This document shows positions 45,492-54,499 of a stretch of 64,000 nt of DNA, one piece after another; the stretch's first letter is position 1; each line of letters starts with the position of its first letter. Under the pieces are notes generated by a model, which saw only the letters and a program-made list of their open reading frames with translations, ran no database searches and was not told the DNA's origin. Source of the stretch: CAYZMS01 sp964479625. GTDB lineage: Bacteria; Bacteroidota; Bacteroidia; Chitinophagales; Saprospiraceae. A program made the translations under genes and the position numbers. Location: the NCBI GenBank assembly GCA_964479625.1, contig CAYZMS010000022.1, positions 10,068 through 74,067 of the forward strand, given 5' to 3'.

Positions 45492-46271
45492 ATGACCAAT
45501 CCCATACAAACCTTCCTTTGGTTATTTGAAAAGGGAGGTGATTACAGTCGCTTGCGGGTAGATCTCATCCAGGACACCATTGATGATCTTTGTATTCGGA
45601 TCCGGGAGCGCTTCCCAAACTCCGGCTTATCGCGCGTCGGCCTGGAACTGGCAAAGCAGGGCATGTTGACGGATAGCATTGTACGGCAACTAAGTCGACC
45701 ATATTGGCCCTTGCGCTTGTTATCCATCATTGGGGTGATCTTCATTATTGGGGTAGTCGGTATTTTAGGAAGCCGGACTCTCCAATTAGCCCCCGGTGCA
45801 GAAGGCTCCCTGGAGTGGATACAAGCTATTGAAGCGGCTATAAACGAGGTCATTTTCCTGGCCATTGCGTTGTATTTCCTCCTGACAGTGGAGGTCCGTT
45901 TCAAAAGGCAGATCGCGCTCAAAGCCCTGCATCGGCTGCGTAGCATCGCCCATGTGATCGACATGCACCAATTGACCAAAGATCCTGCCTATGTACTGGC
46001 CGAGGCCAAACCAACACCCTCTTCTCCCATTCGTACAATGTCAGATTTCGAATTGGTCCGCTACCTGGACTATTGCACCGAATTACTGTCTCTTACCAGC
46101 AAATTGGCAGCACTATACGTTCAGTATCTCAACGACCCGGTCGTGCTCGAAGCAGTGAACGACCTGGAAAGCTTGTCCGATGGTCTGTCGCATAAAATCT
46201 GGCAAAAGATCACGATCTTAGACCTGGCTGTTCCCCAGTCCTCGGGCCCTGAACTTTTAAAAAACGAGTGA
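45492..46271 (+). CDS. Membrane protein of unknown function
   Basis: A 259-residue protein with a soluble N-terminal part (1-70, QTFLWLFEKGGDYSRLRVDLIQDTIDDL), two membrane helices close together (about 77-96, LRLLSIIGVIFIIGVVGILG, and 115-138, NEVIFLAIALYFLLTVEVRF) and a cytoplasmic C-terminal helical region (KRQIALKALHRLRSIAHVIDMHQLTKDP and on). It is positively charged after the second helix, so both termini are probably inside. No known domain is recognised. It is a separate transcription unit between acnA and the VPS10-domain gene, and no function can be proposed. Confidence 0.7.
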   Translation: MTNPIQTFLWLFEKGGDYSRLRVDLIQDTIDDLCIRIRERFPNSGLSRVGLELAKQGMLTDSIVRQLSRPYWPLRLLSIIGVIFIIGVVGILGSRTLQLAPGAEGSLEWIQAIEAAINEVIFLAIALYFLLTVEVRFKRQIALKALHRLRSIAHVIDMHQLTKDPAYVLAEAKPTPSSPIRTMSDFELVRYLDYCTELLSLTSKLAALYVQYLNDPVVLEAVNDLESLSDGLSHKIWQKITILDLAVPQSSGPELLKNE

Positions 46272-46461
46272 ACGTTGAGTTATCAGCTATGGATTTTTTG
46301 GCCTGCCGGCTTTAGTAAGCCCGAATGGCTTTGCCATACCCCTTGAACGGTTGTATTATTCCTTCCGCACTTATTACCCATGTCAAAGCTCGAATACATC
46401 ATCAAAAATTAAAAAATAAGCATTCAAAATTCCCCATTCCCCTTATCTTACTGGGAAAAAC

Positions 46462-49400
46462 ATGAAATATCTCTTCTTCCTCCTCCTGTTGGGCTTGAGC
46501 ATTAGCCTTACTGCACAGGTACCTGAAGCCTATTTCTCGAATCTGGAATTCCGCTCGGTCGGTCCGACCCGGGGTGGCCGGGTAACAGCGATTGAAGGAA
46601 TGGCCAACCAACCTTTTACTTTCTGGATGGGGGGGAGCGGAGGTGGTGTCTGGAAAACCGAAGACGCCGGGCAAACCTGGAGCCCAATGGGTGACGGACA
46701 GATCGAATGCGGCTCCATCGGGGCAATTGCAGTAGCACCTTCCGACCCTTCGGTTATTTATGTGGGTACCGGCTCTGCCGCACCCCGCGGTAATGTTTCG
46801 GTCGGAATTGGTATGTATCGCTCTTCAAATGGCGGAAAGGACTGGCAGCACATCGGCTTGCCGAAAGCCGGGCAGATCGGCCAAATTGTGGTACATCCCA
46901 AAGATCCTCAAACGCTTTATGTAGCTGCCCTGGGCGGCGTCTTCGGCAAGAATTCCGAACGCGGTGTTTATCGAAGTCGCGACGGAGGGACCAACTGGGA
47001 AAAGGTACTCTACCTCAATGATTCGACCGGAGCCATTGATCTCACCCTCAACCCCCAGGACCCGGAGGAGATCTATGCCGCCATGTGGCGCTGCGAACGC
47101 AAACCCTGGACACTGATCGACGGCGGTCCCGACGGCGGTATCTGGAAAACAGCCAATGGAGGCGATGATTGGGAAAAATTAACCAATGGCCTGCCCAATG
47201 GCCTGCTTGGCCGCATTGGCCTGTCCGTTTCTCCGGCAAATCCACAAACCGTCTATGCCATCGTCCAGGCCGCCGAAGAAGAGGAGGGCGGAGTCTATCG
47301 CTCAGATGATGCAGGCAATAGCTGGCGACGCACCTGCCGGGATCACGACCTTCGCCAAAGAGGCTGGTATTATTCGAATATAACCGCCCACCCTACAGAT
47401 GTTAATACCGTCTATGTTTCGAACGTAGGCTTCTATAAATCTATCGACGGCGGTAAGAATTTCGAACGGGTATCCACCCCGCATTCCGACCACCATGGCG
47501 TTTGGATCAACCCCAAACAGCCTGATATCATGATCAATTGCAACGATGGGGGCGCCAATATAAGCCTGAATGGCGGCAAAAGCTGGTCTACCCAACTCAA
47601 TCAGCCGACTTCGGAATTTTATCGCCTAACGGTAGACAATCAGTTCCCTTACCAACTATATGCCGGTCAACAGGATAATACCACAATAGGCGTTTCCAGT
47701 AATAAACAATGGGAAGTAACACGCTTTAAAGACTGGATATGGGCTGGCGGCGGCGAATCGGCAGATATAGCCGTTGACCCCAATGATCCCGATATCATCT
47801 GGGCGGGCACCTACAGTGGGGAGATCACCCGCCTCAACCGCAAGACCGGCGAATATCGCCAAACAACAGCCTACCCACATTACACGGAGGGGACAGAGAT
47901 GCGAAAGCTCAAATACCGCTGGCAATGGAATTTTCCCATTGTGGCTTCCCAACACGAGCCCGGAGTGGTTTACCATACTTCGAACTATGTGCACCGTAGC
48001 ATTGATCAGGGCCAAAGCTGGCAGGTGATCAGCCCCGACCTCAGCCGGAATATCGACAAATACATGGGCATACCCGGCGGCCCCATTCAACACGACGCTA
48101 CCGGAGTGGAGGTCTATGCCAGTATTTTCGCTTTCGAAGAATCCCCTCATGCAAAAGGGGAGTTTTGGGCCGGTACCGACGACGGCCGCCTGCACCTGAC
48201 GCGAGACGGTGGCGCTAACTGGGAAGAACTTAGCATTAGAGGATTACCTTATGAAGCCACGATCAACAAGATCGAATTATCGGCCCATCGCCCCGGGCGG
48301 GCATTGGTAGCTGCCTATAACTACCGCTATGATGATTTCACGCCCTACCTGTTTTTGACGGATGATTACGGACGAAGCTGGAAAAATATAGGACAAGGCC
48401 TGCCGGAGCGCCATTTTGTTCGCAGTGTCGCGGAAGACCCCGATCGGGAAGGCCTGGTCTATGCCGGCACGGAATTCGGTTTATATGTTTCCTTCGACGA
48501 GGGTGCCCATTGGCAGTCTCTCCAACTCAATCTACCCCACGTCCCCATTACCGACATGGAGGTCCACCAGCAAGATCTGGTCCTCAGCACACAGGGCCGC
48601 GCCTTCTGGATACTGGATAACGTGACGGTCTTACACCAATTAACGGATGCTGTTGCCGGTAAAGGGCGTCACCTCTTCGAACCGGACCCTGCTATCCGAA
48701 CCGACTTTTATGGTTTTAATGCGCAAATACCATTGTACCTGGAGGAAGTACCCGAAGCAGCAGTCGAGATCCGCATTAAAAACGATTCCGGACAGGTCAT
48801 TCGAAAGCTGTCAACCGATGCAGGGAACAGTCGCAACAAGATCAAACTGCAAAAAGGCCTGAATATCGTAGAGTGGAACCTGGAGCACGAAGGCCCCAAG
48901 CTTGTAGATAACCTGGTCACCATGGTCATCAGTAATCCACCGAACGGCCCCAAGGCAGTTCCCGGTACCTACACTATAGACGTGCAATCCGGAGAATGGA
49001 CCGAAAGTGTTCCCCTTGAGGTCAGGCCCGATCCTCGCTGGACGGACGCCCGCCAGGAGGATTATCAGGCGCAGCTCGGTCTCGCACTCGAAGTCAGTGA
49101 TCTGATCACGGAAGCCCAAGACCGGATCAGGAACATTCGCGCCCTGCGGGAGCAAATACAATCCACCGCGAAACTGGCCGAGCAGGCCGGGCATGGATCT
49201 GGCTTCAAGGACCTGGCGGAAGAATTGAGCACTCAACTAACAGCCGTAGAAGATCAACTTATCCAGAATAAGGCTGAGGCCAGCCAGGATAATATCAATT
49301 ATCCTCGCGTTTTCAGTAACCATATCGGTCGTTTATACAGCGTGCTCACCGGCGACCACCATCGACCTACTGCCGGCGTACTCGAACGGTACGAAGACCT

Positions 49401-49533
49401 GAAGGTAGAATATGCCGGCATCGTAGCTGATTACGACCAGGCCGTGGAGGATGCCATTTCCCGCTTCAATACCGCCCTGGATGCGGAGAAGGTCGAGCGC
49501 TTGATCCTACCGAAACCGTTGATCCGCGATTAA
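46462..49533 (+). CDS. Exported VPS10/BNR-repeat (sortilin-like propeller) protein
   Basis: A 1023-residue paralogue of the product of 26167-29331. A signal peptide (MKYLFFLLLLGLSISLTAQ) is followed by many Asp-box repeats (KTEDAGQTWSPMG, RSSNGGKDWQHIG, RSRDGGTNWEK, KTANGGDDWEK, RSDDAGNSWRR, SINDGG-like CNDGGANISLNGGKSW). A FlgD-like beta segment (VIRKLSTDAGNSRNKIKLQKGLNIVEWNLEHEGP) and a helical C-terminus complete it. Like its relative it lacks a catalytic motif and is best described as a surface or periplasmic propeller. No T9SS domain is visible at its C-terminus (ERLILPKPLIRD). The last 27 bp overlap the 3' end of the convergent DnaE-type gene. Confidence 0.88.
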   Translation: MKYLFFLLLLGLSISLTAQVPEAYFSNLEFRSVGPTRGGRVTAIEGMANQPFTFWMGGSGGGVWKTEDAGQTWSPMGDGQIECGSIGAIAVAPSDPSVIYVGTGSAAPRGNVSVGIGMYRSSNGGKDWQHIGLPKAGQIGQIVVHPKDPQTLYVAALGGVFGKNSERGVYRSRDGGTNWEKVLYLNDSTGAIDLTLNPQDPEEIYAAMWRCERKPWTLIDGGPDGGIWKTANGGDDWEKLTNGLPNGLLGRIGLSVSPANPQTVYAIVQAAEEEEGGVYRSDDAGNSWRRTCRDHDLRQRGWYYSNITAHPTDVNTVYVSNVGFYKSIDGGKNFERVSTPHSDHHGVWINPKQPDIMINCNDGGANISLNGGKSWSTQLNQPTSEFYRLTVDNQFPYQLYAGQQDNTTIGVSSNKQWEVTRFKDWIWAGGGESADIAVDPNDPDIIWAGTYSGEITRLNRKTGEYRQTTAYPHYTEGTEMRKLKYRWQWNFPIVASQHEPGVVYHTSNYVHRSIDQGQSWQVISPDLSRNIDKYMGIPGGPIQHDATGVEVYASIFAFEESPHAKGEFWAGTDDGRLHLTRDGGANWEELSIRGLPYEATINKIELSAHRPGRALVAAYNYRYDDFTPYLFLTDDYGRSWKNIGQGLPERHFVRSVAEDPDREGLVYAGTEFGLYVSFDEGAHWQSLQLNLPHVPITDMEVHQQDLVLSTQGRAFWILDNVTVLHQLTDAVAGKGRHLFEPDPAIRTDFYGFNAQIPLYLEEVPEAAVEIRIKNDSGQVIRKLSTDAGNSRNKIKLQKGLNIVEWNLEHEGPKLVDNLVTMVISNPPNGPKAVPGTYTIDVQSGEWTESVPLEVRPDPRWTDARQEDYQAQLGLALEVSDLITEAQDRIRNIRALREQIQSTAKLAEQAGHGSGFKDLAEELSTQLTAVEDQLIQNKAEASQDNINYPRVFSNHIGRLYSVLTGDHHRPTAGVLERYEDLKVEYAGIVADYDQAVEDAISRFNTALDAEKVERLILPKPLIRD

Positions 49534-52464
49534 GGGCAAGCGTTCCATGGATTCCACCACGATAAAGCGAACGCCAAAATCTGCCCTGACCCTTCCGGTG
49601 ATGCGATAGATCCCCATGCCCTGGAAGGGGTAGCGTTCCAGTACGTCGGGGTAATGGGTGGTATCGAAAAACGCCAGCTTCGAATCGTACCAACAACCGT
49701 AGCACATATAGCGCCGCTGCCCGTTTTGTTCAATGCCGACCATTTTTCGAACAATGTAAAACCCCTGTACAGACACATAATTATGCAGCTCGAACCGATC
49801 CAGAGCATGGCCAGGCGTTTCGACGGGAGGGGACAACAGGTCAAAAGGGGAGCACAGCGGAAAGCCCAACAGTTCCCATTCGTCGAAGGCCTGGTCGAAA
49901 GGGCCGTCATGTAAGTCGGGAGGCACGGGCGGAGCCTCCGCAGTCAGGCCGGTCAGGGTGGGTTGATCACCTGTTCGGGTATCGTTCAAGTGGGCATCCA
50001 GAGCCCAGTAAGTCTGGCATTTGCTCAGTCCGGCAAAGCGCAGGGCACCGATCTTGACGAGCAACTCCAGTTGCGTTTTCCCCAGTGTAACCCGGCGCAG
50101 AAAGTCTTCCAGGCTGGTGAACGAACCGTTTCGCTCACGAGCTTCGAGTATGCGAGTGATCGTCTTTTGCTGCAGCCCCTTTATAAAGCTCAGGCCCACA
50201 AAAATGGACTTGCCATACAAGGTGCAAAGCCCCTCGCTTCGGTTAACGCAAGGAGGAGCCAGGGCAGCACCTGCTTTTCGAGCCTCGTAGAAATACACGA
50301 ATTTCCGACTGCCCTTGAAAAAACCACCGTGGTTATTGATCACTCCGGTGAAGAATTCCCTCGGGAAATAAGCCTTCAGGTAAAGCGATTGCAGCGATTC
50401 CACAGCATAGCTGGCACTATGGGCCTTGCAGAAAGAATAACCCGAAAAGCTTTCGACCTGCCGCCAGACCTCCGCGGCCAGGGCTTTGGAATAGCCGCAC
50501 TTTTGACAGTTCGAAAAGTACTTGGCCTTTAGGTGTTCGAGAGTATCGCCCTTGGCCCGCTTGCCGCTCATCAGCCGCCGGATGACGTCGGATTCGCCCA
50601 GATCGAGCCCTGCAAAGTGGTGTAATATCTTAAGCACATCTTCCTGAAAGACCATGACGCCAAAGGTCTCCCCCAGTTGTTTTTCGAACACGGGATGCAG
50701 GTACTGTACCGTTTCCGGGGCGTGGTAACGACGGATGTATTCCCGCATCATACCGCTGCGGGCCACCCCCGGCCGGATAATGGAAGAAGCTGCTACCAGA
50801 TCGACGTAATTGTCACAGCGCAGCTTGCGCAGCAGGCCCCGCATAGCCGGTGATTCGACATAGAAGGCCCCCACGCACTGTCCGTTTTGCATTAACTGTT
50901 TCACCTTTGGATCATGCTTGATGATGAGCATATTGTGGATGTCAACTGCAGCACCTTGCTTGCTCCGTATCAGGTGTAGCGCTTCCCGAATGTGGCCGAT
51001 GCCGCGGTTGCCAAGGATGTCGTATTTGTGGAAACCCCAGGCTTCCGCCACGTGCATATCGAAACTCACAATGGGTACGCCCTTGGGCATCAGCTTCAGG
51101 TCGGTATAGCAGGTCAGCGGTCGTTGGGTAATTAACATGCCTCCGGGGTGGATAGACAAAGCTTTGGGCAAGCCGTACAAATGCCGGGCCCAGCGATGAA
51201 TATAGCGCGCCATCGGGTGCTGGTTGGCAATGTCGTCAGGATGTTCTTTGATGTAGGTGCGGGCGGCTTCATCCAAACCGAATACCTTGCCTAATTCCTC
51301 TACGATGGAACGAAACTGAAAAGTCTCATAAGTGGCGACCAGCGCGCAATGGTATTTTCCGTAGCGTTTAAGGACGTAGTCGATCACATAGTCGCGCTCC
51401 GCTGAGTCAAAGTCAATATCGAAATCAGGGGGAGATTGGCGGTGCTCGTTGATAAAACGCTCGAAATAGAGATCGAGCTCAATGGGATCTACGGCGGTAA
51501 TTCCCAGGCAATGGGCAACCAGGCTGTTGGCACCGCTACCCCTCCCCACATGATAAAAACGCAGCGATTGAGCATAGCGAATGAAGTCCCAGGTGATCAG
51601 AAAGTAAGGGGTAAAACCTTGTTGCCGAATGACCTGCAGTTCTTTTTCCAGGCGTTTTCGGGCTTTCGGATGGTGAGGATATTGTTTTTCGAAACCGTCG
51701 TAGGCCAGTTTTTGTAACAATTCGAAATCGCCCTCCGGGTCATCGGTAAAGCTTTGCCGGTTGAGTTGGGCACCTGTTTCAAAACGGGCAGGTTCGCAGT
51801 CCTTCAGCAAGCGACGGGTGTTATCCAGTAGGAACGGGTAAGGAGCATACAACTGCTCCAGTGCTTCCGGATTGCGCAATACAGCGGTCTGTGGCGCTAG
51901 GTCGCCTTCGGTCAGGGCAGCGCCGATTTTGTTGAGGGCAATGGCGCGTAGCAACTGATGCAATTTATAGCCATGTTCGTTTAAAAAACTGACCGGGGCA
52001 AAGGCGAGCAGCTTTTCCGGGAAACGCCGTACAGCATGGCGGAACAGGCGGTTAACCTGCTCCGGCCGTATACCTATGAACTCATTTGGATTCAATGCTT
52101 GCACCGGTTTCGGCAGATGATCGAAGTCGTAGATAATCCATACTTCTTCCCATTTGGGCGGCACTTTTGAAATGGGGCGCTTTTCGAAAGAAGCCTCGCT
52201 CAGGTATTGGTTGATCTGTCGCAAGCCGTCGGCATTGCGCGCCAGTGCGATGTAGCGAAATTCCTGCCCTTCCCGGAATTCGATCCCCAGCACGGGTCGG
52301 ATGCCTTCCGCTTCGCAGGCTTGTACGAAAGGCAGGTAGCCACTGGTGTTGTTGATGTCGGCCAGTACCAATTGATCAAAGCCTGCTTTTGCAGCAAGTG
52401 ATGGCAATTGAGCAGGGGCGATTGTCCCGTAACCCAGGGAAAAGGTAGAATGACAAATGTGCAT
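49507..52464 (-). CDS. dnaE2: DnaE2/ImuC-like DNA polymerase III alpha subunit (error-prone type)
   Basis: A 985-residue C-family polymerase. An N-terminal PHP domain (MHICHSTFSLGYGTIAPAQLPSLA, LADINNTSGY) leads into the polymerase palm with the two catalytic Asp residues in PPDFDIDFDSAERDYVIDYVLKRYG. GRGSGANSLVAHCLGIT and SIHPGGMLIT are family motifs, and an HhH/OB-fold region closes the protein (VQGFYIVRKM...). It is shorter than replicative DnaE (about 1160) and lacks the tau-binding end, as in DnaE2/ImuC. It lies 22 bp downstream of an ImuB-like gene, the usual partner of ImuC in mutagenic lesion bypass. I start at 52464, just before the PHP motif; the frame extends 25 codons upstream into the gap. 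The 3' end overlaps a convergent gene by 27 bp. Confidence 0.88.
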   Translation of the reverse strand: MHICHSTFSLGYGTIAPAQLPSLAAKAGFDQLVLADINNTSGYLPFVQACEAEGIRPVLGIEFREGQEFRYIALARNADGLRQINQYLSEASFEKRPISKVPPKWEEVWIIYDFDHLPKPVQALNPNEFIGIRPEQVNRLFRHAVRRFPEKLLAFAPVSFLNEHGYKLHQLLRAIALNKIGAALTEGDLAPQTAVLRNPEALEQLYAPYPFLLDNTRRLLKDCEPARFETGAQLNRQSFTDDPEGDFELLQKLAYDGFEKQYPHHPKARKRLEKELQVIRQQGFTPYFLITWDFIRYAQSLRFYHVGRGSGANSLVAHCLGITAVDPIELDLYFERFINEHRQSPPDFDIDFDSAERDYVIDYVLKRYGKYHCALVATYETFQFRSIVEELGKVFGLDEAARTYIKEHPDDIANQHPMARYIHRWARHLYGLPKALSIHPGGMLITQRPLTCYTDLKLMPKGVPIVSFDMHVAEAWGFHKYDILGNRGIGHIREALHLIRSKQGAAVDIHNMLIIKHDPKVKQLMQNGQCVGAFYVESPAMRGLLRKLRCDNYVDLVAASSIIRPGVARSGMMREYIRRYHAPETVQYLHPVFEKQLGETFGVMVFQEDVLKILHHFAGLDLGESDVIRRLMSGKRAKGDTLEHLKAKYFSNCQKCGYSKALAAEVWRQVESFSGYSFCKAHSASYAVESLQSLYLKAYFPREFFTGVINNHGGFFKGSRKFVYFYEARKAGAALAPPCVNRSEGLCTLYGKSIFVGLSFIKGLQQKTITRILEARERNGSFTSLEDFLRRVTLGKTQLELLVKIGALRFAGLSKCQTYWALDAHLNDTRTGDQPTLTGLTAEAPPVPPDLHDGPFDQAFDEWELLGFPLCSPFDLLSPPVETPGHALDRFELHNYVSVQGFYIVRKMVGIEQNGQRRYMCYGCWYDSKLAFFDTTHYPDVLERYPFQGMGIYRITGRVRADFGVRFIVVESMERLPLIADQRFR

Positions 52465-52486
52465 GGGATAGCTCGTTATCTGGGAG

Positions 52487-53623
52487 TTATTTGCGGATGG
52501 AGCCGCGCCCGAATCGTCTTCGAATGCGATCCATGGCATTTGTTAGGTTCAGTTCGCGTTGAGTATTTTCGAACAGGTCGATCTGTTCGAAGCCATGCGC
52601 TAGTCGGTCAAATCTGAGTTGGAGCCGACGTAGCCCGATGCGTCGCTGATGCGCTTTTCGGAGCAGGGCCAGAGCGCACTGCCGCAGCTTTCGATCGTCG
52701 GCTGTATGCGGGAAACTGCCTTGGGCAGAACGCCGTTCGAAATCGTTATAGGTCACTTGCAGAAAAACCCTGCCGGTCAGCTTGCGCTGATGCCGCAGAT
52801 CGAAAGCCAGCTCGCTGAGCATCTGCCCGAGGGTTTGCTGAATACGGGCGGGATCTACAGTCTCTGCTTCGAAAGTATATTCGATGGAAAGGACTTCCGG
52901 ATTGCGGTAGGGGATGATGGGAGGGCGGTCCAGTACATTGGCTTTTTTCCAAAGACGGAGGCCGGTTTTACCCATGTGCCGGCGCAGCAGTTCAGCCGGC
53001 AGGTCGGCCAATTGCCCGATGTGGGCGATGCCCCGCAGGCGTAGTTGTTGATTGACCTGGGCACCCACTCCTGGTAAATGCTGCAAACTAAGCGGTGCTA
53101 TAAATGCTTTTTCCAAACCAGCCTGTACGACCTGTAGCTTCCGGTTGCCGGCTGTTGTCGTGGAAATTTTCGAAACAGTTTTATTCACCGCGATACCGCC
53201 GGAAAGGGATAGCCCGCTTTCCCTGCTAATACGGCTGCCCAGCTCGCGTGCCCATTGTTGGCTATTCAGGTAAATATCCATACCGCTGAGGTCGAGGTAG
53301 AACTCCTGCAGGCTTGCTTTTTCGAACAAAGGCGCTTCGGCCTCCAACAACTCGGTAACCAGATGGGATTGTTTGCGGTAGTATTCAAAATCGGCGCGCA
53401 AAAGCAATGCTTCGGGGCAGCGCTGGCGTACGACGCGCATCGGCATAGCGGGGCGCAGTCCCAAACTGCGGGCTTCCGGGCTGCAGGCGAGAATGATCCC
53501 CTGTCGGCCCGTACCGCCGATCACGACGGGCTTGTTGTTCAAGCGGCTGTCACGCAGCCGTTCACAGGCGACGTAAAAGCAATAAAGATTGAGGTGCAAC
53601 ACCCTGGGATTAGGTCTTGGCAT
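52487..53623 (-). CDS. ImuB-like Y-family polymerase, probably catalytically inactive
   Basis: A 378-residue Y-family protein. The first metal-binding strand, HVDMDCF in DinB, here reads HLNLYCF (Asn12, Tyr14). The second, SLDEAYLD in DinB, reads SLQEFYLD (Gln106-Glu107). Two of the three catalytic carboxylates are therefore gone, as in ImuB proteins that act as non-catalytic hubs. The fingers (IILACSPEARSLGLRPAMP), thumb HhH (LQHLPGVGAQVNQQLRLRGI) and little-finger regions are present. Near the C-terminus QIDLF matches the beta-clamp binding consensus. With the DnaE2-like gene 22 bp downstream it forms an ImuB-ImuC-type mutagenesis pair. I start at ATG 53623; an in-frame TTG at 53650 would add nine residues. 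Confidence 0.82.
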   Translation of the reverse strand: MPRPNPRVLHLNLYCFYVACERLRDSRLNNKPVVIGGTGRQGIILACSPEARSLGLRPAMPMRVVRQRCPEALLLRADFEYYRKQSHLVTELLEAEAPLFEKASLQEFYLDLSGMDIYLNSQQWARELGSRISRESGLSLSGGIAVNKTVSKISTTTAGNRKLQVVQAGLEKAFIAPLSLQHLPGVGAQVNQQLRLRGIAHIGQLADLPAELLRRHMGKTGLRLWKKANVLDRPPIIPYRNPEVLSIEYTFEAETVDPARIQQTLGQMLSELAFDLRHQRKLTGRVFLQVTYNDFERRSAQGSFPHTADDRKLRQCALALLRKAHQRRIGLRRLQLRFDRLAHGFEQIDLFENTQRELNLTNAMDRIRRRFGRGSIRK

Positions 53624-53722
53624 GATAATAGCTTCGTCAAGTTTTCTCAATAGTATGAATGACAGTGTATACCGGGGCCGGGGAGATCGGCGCAGTATGA
53701 GCGCCGAAGCTGTTTGCGATTA

Positions 53723-53754
53723 CAAAGTAAAACAATTTGTTTTTAAGGCACAAA
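53723..53754 (-). promoter_or_regulatory. Candidate promoter and operator of the ImuB-DnaE2 pair
   Basis: Read on the minus strand, TTTG (53754-53751) and TACTTTG (53729-53723), separated by 21 bases, resemble the Bacteroidota -33/-7 promoter (TTTG ... TAnnTTTG), about 95 bp before the start codon. The spacer holds a perfect dyad, AAAACAATTTGTTTT (53729-53743; 7-bp arms around one base), a natural place for a repressor. Between it and the gene lies a CGGCGC/GCGCCG hairpin (53688-53706). The AT-rich composition makes chance matches possible. Confidence 0.4.
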
Positions 53755-53871
53755 TAGTTTTATTTTATATAAAAAAGAGGGCCCTGAGGGGAAAGTGAAA
53801 AATGGGCTTTGATCCCTTTGCTGCACCAGGCTGGAATAAGGAGTAGGCACAGTAAGCACGTTAACTAAGCT

Positions 53872-54438
53872 TTATTGCAAAGAAAGCATTAAAGCCAAAA
53901 CGACTAACAGTATGATGACCACTGTTAGGATCAGGTAAGAACGATTCCCGTTGCGGTAGCGATTGAATAGCAGCTCCATGGCGTCGCGCCATTCGAGGTG
54001 GCGGGCGATGGGTTCGTAGGTCATTACGAAGTATTTGGGCATTCCGAGGCGTTGCTGATCGCCGTGTTTGCGAAGTATGAAAAACTGTGTGTCGAGAAAA
54101 GCCAGTTCGTACAATTCGGCCTGCCCGCCGATCTCGAGCAACATTTTATTAGAGGTATCCAGGATGCGCCATGCACCTCCTTCGACATTTCCATCGGTGG
54201 AGACCAGATATTCGCCTCCTTCGTTGAAAAAGTGCAGTACTTTTTGGTGGAACAGATCATCATCTTTGAACTGCAACCATGGCTTATTCAGGAAAAACCG
54301 CTCTTCCCTTAGGTCTTCTCCCAAGTGGCGCACGGTAGGGATCAGGATATCCAGAAACTCATCAAGGGTTTCGGCGGGTGGAATTTCGACCTCGAGAGAG
54401 CGAGCCACCCGGTCCAACAACTTATTTTGCAGTGCCAA
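53872..54438 (-). CDS. Tail-anchored membrane protein of unknown function
   Basis: A 188-residue protein with a soluble N-terminal part and a single hydrophobic helix at the very C-terminus (about 167-187, SYLILTVVIILLVVLALMLSLQ), the layout of a tail-anchored protein with its body in the cytoplasm. The middle (about 80-135) is beta-rich: GAWRILDTSNKMLLEIGGQAELYELAFLDTQFFILRKHG, which recalls LURP/scramblase-like folds, though I would not assign it. The N-terminus is acidic and helical (LDEFLDILIPTVRHLGEDLREERFF). It is transcribed divergently from the caspase gene across a 61-bp gap, so it may be co-regulated with the conflict system or belong to it. Confidence 0.7.
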   Translation of the reverse strand: MALQNKLLDRVARSLEVEIPPAETLDEFLDILIPTVRHLGEDLREERFFLNKPWLQFKDDDLFHQKVLHFFNEGGEYLVSTDGNVEGGAWRILDTSNKMLLEIGGQAELYELAFLDTQFFILRKHGDQQRLGMPKYFVMTYEPIARHLEWRDAMELLFNRYRNGNRSYLILTVVIILLVVLALMLSLQ

Positions 54439-54450
54439 GTTGAAATTTTT

Positions 54451-54466
54451 TTATTTTACAAAATAA
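54451..54466. promoter_or_regulatory. AT-rich dyad in the divergent promoter of the caspase locus
   Basis: TTATTTT (54451-54457) and AAAATAA (54460-54466) form a perfect dyad around AC, in the middle of the 61-bp region between the divergent tail-anchored and caspase genes. Its position would allow control of both promoters. No clear -33/-7 pair is seen, and the sequence is simple enough to arise by chance. Confidence 0.3.
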
Positions 54467-54499
54467 GGAAAAGTTTCCGGGTATTGAATTACAAAAAGC

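Noticed and set aside
52465..52539. Longer N-terminus of the DnaE2-like protein (start at 52539)
   Set aside because: The extra 25 residues overlap the end of the ImuB-like gene and precede the PHP domain that normally begins the protein. The Met directly before the PHP motif is preferred.
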